Part shown: positions 53,864 to 64,000 of the stretch, piece by piece
Layout of the letters: each line of letters starts with the position of its first letter
Numbering within the stretch: the stretch's first letter is position 1
Assembly (NCBI GenBank): GCA_021018815.1
Contig: JAITYX010000016.1
Location: 5,471,001 to 5,535,000 of the forward strand
Source: Talinum fruticosum
Taxonomy: Eukaryota > Streptophyta > Magnoliopsida > Caryophyllales > Talinaceae
Direction: 5' to 3'
DNA: 64,000 bases
The notes under the pieces: generated by a model
What the model saw: the letters and a program-made list of their open reading frames with translations, nothing else
The model's database searches: none
Told to the model about the DNA's origin: nothing
Position numbers and translations under genes: made by a program

Positions 53864-54049
53864 AGCCCACGGGTTCGACCCCGGGAGAGGAGAAAACCCA
53901 ACTTTCTGTCGAAAAATTTATTGTAATGGGCTTGCATTCTTGGGCCTTTGTTTAGACTTTAATATTCCTTTTCTGATATATGAAGGTCCATCGAGATATC
54001 TCCGAAATAGGGATAAAATGAATTAGAGTCATTTTTATATATAAAAAAA
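53864..54049 (+). mobile_element. SINE flanked by a perfect 17-bp target-site duplication
   Basis: AAGCTTTTGGTTGGTAT occurs at 53847-53863 and again at 54050-54066. The 186 bases between begin with AGCCCACGGGTTCGACCCCG (a box B-like core, so the 5' part with box A is missing) and end in an A-run just before the second duplicate. A 3' poly(A) tail and long target duplication are the signature of LINE-mediated insertion. The aligned region above peroxidase C lacks the element, so it inserted after the peroxidase duplication. Confidence 0.8.
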
Positions 54050-54796
54050 AAGCTTTTGGTTGGTATTGTGGTAAATATATTGTGCTCTCCATAATTTTGA
54101 CCAAAAGCCCCAAAAGAACTTGATTAGGTATCAAAGTAGATAATCAACATGGTCTATGAATATTTCAATGAGGCTAATTTTTTAAATTTTTTATGAACAA
54201 ACTTCTTGTTTTGCCCAAATACATTTCATTTTGTGTAATTTTTTGTTTTTTGTTTTTATAATAGTAAAGGCTGGCTATTCAATTGGATAATTCAAGTTAG
54301 ATTCGAAGGCCTAGGAGAGATAAGGATACCAAGCCCCCAACTTAAAACCCAAACCCACAACTTATCCGAACTCATTTGTATAATTTGTAAGGAAATTATC
54401 TCCACCAAGGTTCGAACCCCGATGGAGAGGATGTCTAAATCTTTTTAGTTAACACTATGTCTCTGAAGACTATTTCCTTTTATTTTTGATATTGGGAATT
54501 GAGATACCATATCCACCTCTAAGGCATGCGAGTTGCATATGTGAAACTGAGCAATGATAGGAAGCTCGAGTCAATATAAGCATTTTATTTTTTTGATTTA
54601 AACATTTTTTTTGAGCAGATATAATTAACTATCAATTATTGTAATAAAGAATTTTATCGATTATATACTTCACTAAATAAAAAGTTTTCATAATAGGTTA
54701 ATCATATTTCCAACAGAAGAATTATTTATGTAAATTTTTCATCAATAAAATTTGTAAATAACATGATCATTTTATATGATTTACACAAGTACTTAT

Positions 54797-55242
54797 GACT
54801 AGGCCCTATTTGGCAATAACTTTTGGAGTATCTTTTAGTATTTTGACCAAGTCAAAACACTAACCAACCAAATATTAGCGTTCGATAAGAGAGTGTTTCA
54901 ACTACCGTTAGCGATAACTTATAGTGTTTCAAGTAATGTTTTCGAAAAACTAAGAATATTAGCTTTTCACATTTAAAAGTAGCGTTTCATTTTTTTTTTA
55001 ACAAAAAATCCCTTCATTAATTTATATTTAGCAAATTATCTATATTCTTTTAAATCAATTTACAATAATCAACTAACTCAACTACTAAATTTACCAAACA
55101 CATTTATTCAACCGTTCGGTTAAACAGACTATCCACTAACAATTAAAATCAAACAGCTTATCAGCCTACCTAAATAGATATAGGTACACAAACAGTTATT
55201 TGCTACTCAAAACAGACTCATTTTACCGAACATGACCTTACA
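54797..55242. mobile_element. hAT-like MITE, copy 2
   Basis: The left end AGGCCCTATTTGGCAATAAC and right end TTTTACCGAACATGACCTTA are imperfect inverted repeats. Internally it parallels the copy at 28.4-28.8 kb over its length. No coding capacity. Confidence 0.65.
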
Positions 55243-55907
55243 CTATCTAATTCGATCATTTTATTTTCACCTAATGCAAATCAACTGGACCAAGTCTACA
55301 AATAGGATGGGCTTGATCGGTTCATACGCCGGGCCGATTTGATTTTCATCTTCCCTTCCAATTTTATAAACTTTAATTTCATATTTCTTTTCAATTAGTA
55401 TTTTAATTAAGTTTTCTGTTATTTAGTCTTTTATTTATATTTTAATTTTATATAAACTTTAAAATAAGGTTTTATTTTTTAAAAATCGTTAGAACTTTGT
55501 CATTTCAAGATATTTTCTTTATGCGAGAAATAACAGGTTTGGGTTAGGCTTGGGCGAATCCACAAGGTTTACGTCAGTACATTAGGCTCAAGTTCACCTA
55601 AAGTCAAAATCAAACCGACCATATTTATTAAGATGAGCTGATTTGGCTAAAAGTTAAAAGTTTAATTAACATAAGATTTTTTCACCAATTGGTTAATTCA
55701 AATCAAATCCATGGAATTACCAACTTTATAATCTCAATTGCTCTTATAAAAAGTTCTGAATAAATATCGTCAAAGGTATAACACGAAAAACCGACCAAAA
55801 CATTATTAGGAATATGGTTGGTTTGATAAGATACTAATAAAGTACCGCACATTTTCTTCATCTTGTCTACCCTATAGTTTCTTCACCGCGAGAGGATTAA
55901 TAAAATA

Positions 55908-56154
55908 CTCCCTCCGTCTCAAAATACATATCATTTTAACTAACTTTTCCTGTTTCTCAATACTTGTCACTTTACAATTTCAATGACATATTAATTACTA
56001 ATTTACTAATTTTATCCTTATTAATTACCTTGTTTCTCTTCTTTTTCATTGATTTTCTTCATTAATTACTAGTTTACTAATTTGTCATGAATTTTGTGTT
56101 TTCTTGATATTTTCGCATAACCTTAAAACGACATGTATTTTGAAATAGAGGGAG
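55908..56154. mobile_element. Stowaway MITE with well-preserved ends
   Basis: CTCCCTCCGTCTCAAAATAC at the left pairs with GTATTTTGAAATAGAGGGAG at the right. TA precedes the left end. This is the best-preserved Stowaway-like copy in the window, about 247 bases. Confidence 0.8.
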
Positions 56155-56244
56155 TGTTATATTATTTTGTCTTTTGAGCTGGTCTTGTTGAAATGAAGGG
56201 CACCTTGCATTGTTACTTTTGAATAAAGTTTAATGTCAAAAGAA

Positions 56245-56762
56245 GATTCTTACTTCGTCCGCATTTTATGTTGTTTTAACTATTTTTTTAATTTTATAAT
56301 ATCTGTTACTTCACAGCTCTAATGACATATTAATGATGAATTTATTATTTTTATTTTTATTAATTGATTTTTTTCCTTTAATTTGGTCTTTTAATATAAA
56401 TTTTATGTTTTTTGATATTTTTGACAGTTAAAAAATAATAAATATTGTAAAACAGAAGATAACAAATTTTGTCATCAATTTTGTATTTTCTTAGTATTCC
56501 CCTCATAAACTTAAAACAACTTGTATTTTAAAATGGATGGAGTACTTTACAATAGTAATGACATACTAATAGCTAATGTACCAATTTTATCCTTATTAAT
56601 TGCTCTTTTTTTTCTCTACTTTCTTTCATTGACTTTTTTTCATTTTCAATAAAACCTTATAGTAACTTGATCTTTTTAATACAAATTTTGTCTTGAATTT
56701 TGTATTTCTTTGATATTTCCCCACAATCCAAAAATAACAAGTTTGTAAAACGGATGGTGTAT
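56245..56762. mobile_element. Cluster of two further Stowaway-like MITE fragments
   Basis: TTACTTCGTCCGCATTTTAT opens one relative; AAACAACTTGTATTTTAAAA with GGATGGAGTA closes a second at about 56.54 kb; AACAAGTTTGTAAAACGGAT closes a third stretch at about 56.76 kb. Repeated interior phrases (AATGACATATTAAT and AATTTTGTATTT forms) show that the pieces are related, probably through insertion of one element into or beside another. Confidence 0.6.
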
Positions 56763-57119
56763 TTATTTCTGATTGATGAAAGCTTTACCGCCAAATTAAA
56801 GAGCTTAAATCAAAACCACACACCTTTGCAGATGCATATATCCAACACTTCGCATAAAACTTGAGAGGGATGAATGTTGCATTAATTGATTTTTTTGGCT
56901 ACATTTCCAGAAATACATAAACAACACAAATCACGTAATACTTATGGCCAAACACCCCCCAAAAAAAAAAAAAAAACTGTCTCAGCCTCTCATAGTAGGA
57001 AAAAGATGAACTTAAGAAAACCAAGAAGACAAACACACAACACTAATTAGGACACAACAACTTTAATCAATCGTGGTGCATTAAGAAGCACTCATACTCA
57101 GGGGTGAATCTTTTGATTA

Positions 57120-58439
<1,320 letters not shown>

Positions 58440-58511
58440 CTAGAAAGCCTTAGGAAGAAATCCTTGTGTATCCAAGGTGTGTGTTGGGAACAAGTCCTGG
58501 GTGACGAAGGC

Positions 58512-58519
58512 TATTTATA
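58512..58519 (-). promoter_or_regulatory. TATA box of peroxidase C
   Basis: The minus strand reads GCACTATAAATAGCC about 100 bases before the ATG, matching the position and sequence used by peroxidases A and B. Confidence 0.78.
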
Positions 58520-59439
58520 GTGCTCTTGCCCGCTTTATGGTGAATGAGATTTTCTCTCAAGGTTTTTGCTATCAAGGTTGGACCCCATCAAGTTCACCTA
58601 ATTCCAAAGACTTAGAATACTATTGCATGGAACACAAGATAAGGATATGATTAGAATATAATTAGGAATTTGACCAAGTAAAAATCTAGGTTTTTTATAT
58701 GGCTGGGAAGGCCATGTAGATGGGACCTTTAGTTTTGGGAAATTCTTTCATGTTTTTGGGTTTGGTTGAACGCGAAGAAAATAGTGCTTAAAGAGGCTTT
58801 TTTTCTTTGACTTGTTAAATATTTTCTATTCAAAGTTATCTCATTAATGTTGCTAATAATAAGGAATTAGGAGAGATGATGAAATATTGATTGCTTGCAA
58901 GTGTGAATGCTCTCGTGCTCTCCAGAGATACTCTACCTTTAAGTGCCACTTAACTTGTGTTGTCATCAGCGATTTATATCGAGTATTTTGTCATCAACGA
59001 TTTTGTACCAACCTCTTCTCTGCATTTCCTTTGCCCTTTAGCCGACAAGTTGATTCTTACTGTATACTCGTACATGCCTCGTATGAAATCATACTATTAT
59101 TTACAATTTTTTACAATTATAAAATTTCACGTATTATTTTCCTTTGTTGACATGACGATGCTAATATCTAATGTAATGCTAGCAAAAAATTCATAGCCTC
59201 GGTAGATAAATTCTGTATTTGCAGTTCACTCATGGTATGTAGGAGTGGAAAAATTCTTTTGTTCCCCCTTTTCCTTCTAGAATCCTTTGTTATTTATGTG
59301 ACATAATATTGGATGTGAAATCATAACCATTCAATGGAAATTAATTAGCCATTAATGTGTCGCACAAGCACGCTGTAGTGATGGAATCCTCTTACCAAAA
59401 CAACCCTCCCCCAAAAAAGGAAAAGAAAAAGTAATTTTT

Positions 59440-59682
59440 ACGGATATATCCGTTTCACAATACATGTCATAATATCTGTCAATTTACAATTTCGATAATA
59501 TATTAATGACTAGTTTCTTAAAATTTTTCTATTAATTGCTTTTTTTCTTTTTTTCATTAATTTTCTTCATTTCCAATGAAACATTCGTACAACTTGGTTT
59601 TTAACATAAATTTTGTATCTCCTTGATATTCCCTCCTATCCTAAAAACAACAAGTATTGTGAAATATAGAGAGTATTTAATT
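59440..59682. mobile_element. Stowaway-like MITE
   Basis: The left end ATCCGTTTCACAATACATGT and right end CAAGTATTGTGAAATATAGA are imperfect inverted repeats around an AT-rich interior with AATATATTAATGACTAGTTT. Confidence 0.65.
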
Positions 59683-59706
59683 GCGTGTCTACACTTGAAA
59701 ATTCCA

Positions 59707-59968
59707 ACTAGGGCTGTTAAAATTTCGTCCGACCCGATTACCCGAATTCGTCCGACCCAAAAAAAATCGAGTTCGAGTATGATTTTTTTGTTTAAATTTT
59801 AATTTCGGACATAAAATTTTCCTATTTCTATTATACAAACCTGATTTTAACCCGAAATTATGATTATCCGAATTGTCCGACTCGAAAAATCGGATATCGA
59901 ACAAAAATTTCGTCCGATAACCGATTTTTTCAACCCGAATTTGACGCGAACACGAATTTTACTAGTGG
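59707..59968. repeat. ACCCGA/TCGGAC-rich insertion
   Basis: Words such as CGTCCGACCCGATTACCCGA, TGATTTTAACCCGAAATTAT and GTCCGATAACCGA recur on one strand. The aligned DNA above peroxidase B passes from TTGAAAATTC to the following shared sequence without it, which bounds it as an insertion. Similar words occur in the block at about 38.31-38.62 kb. Confidence 0.55.
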
Positions 59969-60799
59969 TAATTCCTAACACATAAATCGTGATGGAGAAG
60001 AAGACTGTGTGAACATTCCTCCACTAAAATTTATAAAAACTTTCCATCAAAAAATATAAAAAAGCTCACATATAATCATCACATTTTCAGTTCACTTATT
60101 TTTTAAGCAATGTTGGCCATGCCTTTGTTTGGGTACTTTATGCTTAACTTTTAAGTTCCACTACCTTTTTTGTTTTTGTGTACATACTAATAGTTTACTA
60201 CTGATTTCTGTATAATATACATATATTTTTTTTATGCGGATAAAACATATATTGTTGATTAATAGTCCAAAAGTTGTACGCCATCATATATAATATAACG
60301 GAGTATATATAAATTAAGAAATCGACAAAGTAATTTCTTAAAGGTAATCATTCAATTAATTGCCGAATTCTCTAATATTCTTATGGAGAAGATGAGCCCT
60401 TGAAATTATGCTGAATATATATTTTGAATAAAAATCCAAAATAGATAACAAACATGGTTTGAGTTAGGAGAATGCGGCTATGTGCACGTTCTTACATATA
60501 TAAAATGGTCTCATCAATGATTTTATGTGACTAATATTCATAAAAAAAAAAAAAAAGAACTCGAGACTAGATATACATTTTTTTTTTGTCTTATAATAAG
60601 TTTTTGATTATGTTGTTTCTCGAATATGTTAAGAAAGTTTGTTTTGGATTAGTCAAGTTCAAATTGAATTACGGGAAAGATAAGGAGAGCTCATGCAGCG
60701 TCAACACTTCATACCAGATATGCACCGGTATAAGTGGCATATTAAAGTATAAAACCAATAATAAATCTTTAAGTATGTTAACTAATTGAATATGATTCA

Positions 60800-61085
60800 T
60801 TTCAAGGTTATGGCTAGCTGAGGCTGGACCCTATGCAATTTACCTAAACCGAGGACTAAGTAGTGTTTTTTTGTACTACAGCAGCAGAAGCATTCCTCTC
60901 AAGGTATATTATTAATAGAATATTTTATGAATTTGACTGAGTAAATTTTGTTTTTGTCAATATTTCTATGGTTGACTTGAGACCAGTGCTTTTCTTGTTC
61001 TAGATGAATTTGAATGCAGAGAAAATAGTGTAAAAAGTTGCACTTCTTTTGACTTGTGAAATCCCTTCAATCCTAATCTTCTTTG
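60800..61085. pseudogene. Relic of a third peroxidase promoter without its gene
   Basis: This block shows the same order of phrases as the region above peroxidase C: CAAGGTTATGGCTAGCTGAG with GCTGGACCCTATGCAATTTA (C: GTTGGACCCCATCAAGTTCA), then GAATTTGACTGAGTAAA (C: GAATTTGACCAAGTAAA), then CAGAGAAAATAGTGTAAAAA (C: CGAAGAAAATAGTGCTTAAA), then CTTTTGACTTGTGAAAT (C: CTTTGACTTGTTAAAT). No peroxidase exon lies next to it on the minus strand. It is best explained as the remnant of a lost array member. Confidence 0.6.
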
Positions 61086-61230
61086 TGTGTGGCTGCAGGG
61101 ACAGTTAGGTACCACTGAAAATGGCTTGATTTCATTGACTCAGTTTGATTGATTAACTAGTCTTGGATTTCATTCTAATTATATTATACTACACTAATTA
61201 TACTAATTAAGACACTCATCAGACAAATAT

Positions 61231-61664
61231 AGGGTGTGTTTGATAGTAGCTTTTGAGGTAGTGGTTAGTGTTTTGGAATAGGTAATACAGATACTTATTT
61301 AAAAATGTAAGTGTTTGGCAAAGTAGTATTTGACATAGAGATTAGAATTTTAGGTAGTGTTTACTCAAAATAACATTTTCAAAAACATTACCTAGTGTTT
61401 ACACATAATTTCCGAAATTCTCCTTTTTATTTTGTAAAAGCTTTTATCAATTATGTCCTTTTAAGTTATTTTATACAAATCGCTACTTTAACAGACTACT
61501 TAAACAGACTACTATTACCAAATATACTTATCTTAAATTAGTAGTTAAACATCTAACCACTAACCACTAGTAAGTAATAGTTAATCGCTAATAAAACTTC
61601 TAACAACTACTAGAACAGACTAATCACTATTAAAACAACTAATTTTACCGAACACGCCCATAGA
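61231..61664. mobile_element. hAT-like MITE, copy 3
   Basis: The left end TAGGGTGTGTTTGATAGTAG and right end TTTTACCGAACACGCCCATA are imperfect inverted repeats. It is related to the copies at 28.4 and 54.8 kb by end sequence and by repeated AACAGACTA and CTAACCACTA words, but its interior is more diverged. Confidence 0.7.
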
Positions 61665-63205
61665 GCGGTAGTTATATATGGTAATATATCTTTTTAGCAA
61701 AATATTTCAATTGAGTCTTTGTCTATTATCTTATGTTATAGTGCTTGTAAAAACCCGTTTGATCTCTAAATTTGTCAAACTTGAAAGAAATCGAATCCGC
61801 TCAACCAAATTATATTAAAATTTCAAATTTTAGATAATTAGTTATGTCAAGATTGAAAATCGAAGCTGGTCCGAATTTGAAAATTTTGGGTTTGATTGTT
61901 TAAATATTGTGGCCGGTTCAGATCAGACAACAGTGTTAACTGAAAAAATGAACCTAATTATGATTTTAACCTCAAATTTTAAATTAAATTCATATAATCA
62001 GATGCACATGCTGAGAGTTCCGTGAGTTTAGTTTAGCTCAGAAATTTTCAAACGTTTAAACCATAAATTCGTTCGTAGGGACTATTAAGTTCGGAACCTA
62101 TTGGACATTTGCGTTTAAGTTTACCTTGGTCAAAGGTTTGGATATGAATTTTTTCTCTAATGTTGAATTTGTCCAGACCTAAATTAATCCAAACACAAAT
62201 TTTCGCCAACACTATTATAGTATTCCGACATATTGTTAATTAAAAGACATTATAAAATATAAATAAAATGTAGACACCTTATCAAAACGTATATAAAAAG
62301 AACAAATTTCTAATCTTACTAACAAAAAGCATTTCAAAAATATACAAAAAGTTATGATTGGTTGATTTAATTTTTATCATTAAAATCCCCAATTTTCAAA
62401 GTAATATTTTTTATTTAACTATGTCATATTCTATTAATAAAAATTTATTATTAATTTTATTAGTATATTTTGAAAGATGACGAGTCTGTTTCATAGTAAA
62501 ATCATCTTATATTTAGAAGCGGAGTGAAATTAAAATCTATTGCATCACATAATAGGTGCTTTGGGGGGGTGTCTCTCCAACTTATGGTTCAATTGATACC
62601 TTATGAAATTTCTTTTCTTTTCCTTTTATTTTAATTCTATCGTTGTTAAAAACCATGGTAGCTTACATGTTCAGTTTGGGCCATCTTTTGGACCTTAAAC
62701 AACATATAATACATAATGGGTCATAAAATGGTCAAGATCAATGGCCCAATGAGCAGGATGAAAAAAACATTCTATTCCTGAGGATAATAAGACTAGTATA
62801 CAATAAGAAAAACTTTTATTAGAGATGTAAAAGAAAGTTCTGTTCAATCTCAAATAAAGATACAATTATAGTGGTTATCGTTATACGATAATCATCATAA
62901 TTGGAAGAATTTTATTTATAGTGAAGTCTAACTTTAGAGACATTAATTTAACTGGTTACTATTTACTAGTTAGTTTTGCGCAAGTACGATATTAAATCCA
63001 TAAAAATCAAGAGAAATTAACTTCAAGTGCTTGAACAAAATAGCATTAGAAATGAAGAAATGCAACCATGTATTACAATTTGCACACACAACAACGAAGA
63101 TTCAATGAAACAACCACACCCTAAAACCAAACTCAAACACCAAAGAAATCTCTGACAAATTCACTCTTTTAATCAACATAAACCAATCCAACCTTGTGGA
63201 TTGTA

Positions 63206-63597
63206 TCAGTTAAGCCTCCTGCAATTCTTCCTAATTTCTCCATTTGATCCAGTGAGTGGCTTAATGTCTCCCATCTTGATCATAGCCGCGACAAAGTCGG
63301 CCTTGAACTTGCTAGGGTTTGTACTGTATGCTCGAACTAACGAGGCCGTTGATCCGCCATTGAACAGCTCTTGGTCGGAATGGAGGACAGCCTTCTTGTT
63401 CACAAGGCCTTGGAAGTAGGTGTTGTCAAATGAAGTTGGAGTTTGAGGGTCCAAAGGAGCCAAATTATTGTCCCCTCTGCCATTTGAGCGAGGGCATTTT
63501 GCTCTTAATGAACGAGCAAATGAGGCATCGATGTTGCTGTCGTTGTATGCATGAGCTCTGAAATTAGTACACCTTGCTTGACCGATTGTGTGGCCAC
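63206..63597 (-). CDS. Class III secretory peroxidase D, exon 4 only (gene continues right)
   Basis: A 392-base last exon, the same length as in peroxidases B and C, begins after CATTAG| at 63598 with GTGGCCACACAATCGG. It encodes [20 protein letters not shown] (proximal His in GGHT instead of the usual GAHT) and ends [20 protein letters not shown] then LN and TGA. Exons 1-3 are not in the remaining 403 bases, so the third intron is at least 403 bases, far longer than the 86-149 bases in its neighbours, and it contains the TTACAACT-family repeat. Family and exon assignment are firm; completeness of the whole gene cannot be judged. Confidence 0.9.
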
Positions 63598-63829
63598 CTA
63601 ATGCAATCAAACCATTTGGTTGATTAGAACAACCACACGACACAAAATCAAAGTTTAATCGAGCCTTGCCAAAACTAAATCATGCTAAAATTTGATCATC
63701 TAAATCCATTCGGCACCAAAGATCTCACATTTATTCATGAACTTTTCGTCTAAATTTTAAACTATGAGCACAATAAAGAGTTTTTCCTATTTATGTCATT
63801 CAATATCAAATTCAATTCAAATTCGGGTT

Positions 63830-64000
63830 TGGTCATGTTTTGTTTAGCTGTAACAGTGTAAGAATAAAAGCAACTATAAAGAATTATAAGTAATTGTAAA
63901 AAGTTGTAAGAAACCGTAACGTAATTCTAAAGAGTTGTAAGAAACCGTAACATAATTGTAAGGTTGTTTATAAGGAGATATAAAGAGTAATAAGGCTATA
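63830..64000. mobile_element. TTACAACT-family MITE, copy 5, inside the third intron of peroxidase D
   Basis: Repeated AGTTGTAAGAAACCGTAAC, ATTGTAAGG and AATTATAAGTAATTGTAA units, in the same orientation as the 33.5-kb copy. It starts near TTTTGTTTAGCTGTAAC and runs off the window, so only one end is seen. Confidence 0.55.

Larger units (their letters stand above)
52580..54155. repeat. Duplicated peroxidase upstream/intergenic segment, copy 1
   Basis: Starting just above the peroxidase B leader, this DNA aligns with about 58553-60457 above peroxidase C. Shared stretches include CATCAAGTTCACCTAATTCC, AGAATATAATTAGGAATTTG, the CATGCCTTTTGTTTGG area, the GTGTGAACATTCC area and the AGATAATCAACATGGT area. 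Each copy has its own insertions: this one has a 30-base tandem duplication (53373-53434) and a SINE (53864-54049). Confidence 0.75.
54156..57060. other. Intergenic DNA between the peroxidase B segment and peroxidase C
   Basis: No gene seen. It holds a hAT-like MITE at 54.80-55.24 kb and a cluster of Stowaway-like MITEs at 55.91-56.76 kb, an A-run at 56.96 kb, and the 3' flank of peroxidase C. Confidence 0.6.
58553..60457. repeat. Duplicated peroxidase upstream/intergenic segment, copy 2
   Basis: Counterpart of 52580-54155. It is longer because it contains a Stowaway-like element (about 59.44-59.68 kb) and an ACCCGA-rich insertion (about 59.71-59.97 kb). It lacks the SINE present in copy 1. 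Confidence 0.75.
60458..63180. other. Intergenic DNA between peroxidases C and D
   Basis: Apart from the promoter relic and the hAT-like MITE (61.23-61.66 kb), this is AT-rich DNA with random short open frames. The last 150 bases are the probable 3' untranslated region of peroxidase D. Confidence 0.55.

Noticed and set aside
53864..53900. Possible tRNA gene at GGGTTCGACCCCGGG
   Set aside because: Only the T-arm-like box B is present; no acceptor stem or D-arm can be formed, and the target duplication shows that it is part of a SINE.
63598..64000. Search for peroxidase D exon 3
   Set aside because: No LGGPxW...LGRRD coding stretch or matching donor is present before the window ends, so exon 3 must lie further right.

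Overview
This is a 64-kb piece of an AT-rich plant nuclear genome. The evidence is GT-AG introns, class III peroxidases, a LOB-domain protein, a CIPK kinase, a plastid-targeted malate dehydrogenase, and a background of MITEs, tRNA-derived SINEs and microsatellites. The gene models point to a eudicot; the sequence alone does not fix the species.

Layout. 1-1515 (minus): most of an intronless adenine/guanine permease gene (AZG1), cut by the left edge. 1.7-10.3 kb: no gene found. 10507-11838 (minus): intronless CIPK kinase (CIPK20/2/10 type) with a probable leader intron back to about 13.23 kb. 13.7-20.9 kb: repeats, including a decayed RNase H fragment of a retroelement. 20.9-25.4 kb (plus): plastid NAD-malate dehydrogenase with an intronless reading frame behind a leader intron of about 3.1 kb. 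27.06-27.36 kb: broken NF-YC copy. 31.23-31.96 kb: plant-specific serine-rich protein gene with two apparent frameshifts. 32-41.7 kb: no intact gene; MITEs, a GC-rich palindromic block near 40.0-40.3 kb and possible gene debris. 41822-43352 (plus): LBD15-type transcription factor in three coding exons.

The right third is a head-to-tail array of class III peroxidase genes, all on the minus strand: three complete four-exon genes (45649-46972, 51221-52451, 57120-58412) and the last exon of a fourth (63206-63597, continuing right). The stop codons are spaced 5.6, 5.9 and 6.1 kb apart. The second and third genes are recent duplicates, and their similarity continues through promoter and intergenic DNA to about 54.15 and 60.46 kb. 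A SINE with a 17-bp target-site duplication sits in only one copy, and a promoter-like relic at 60.8-61.1 kb suggests a lost array member.

The genes do not form one pathway. The permease, kinase, plastid dehydrogenase, transcription factor and secreted peroxidases look like ordinary neighbours in a plant chromosome. I found no clearly new biological system. The most unusual material is the history of the peroxidase array, a recurrent TTACAACT-rich MITE-like family, the palindromic GCACGG block and the broken genes. Splice sites and family assignments were read by eye; no database search or transcript data were available.
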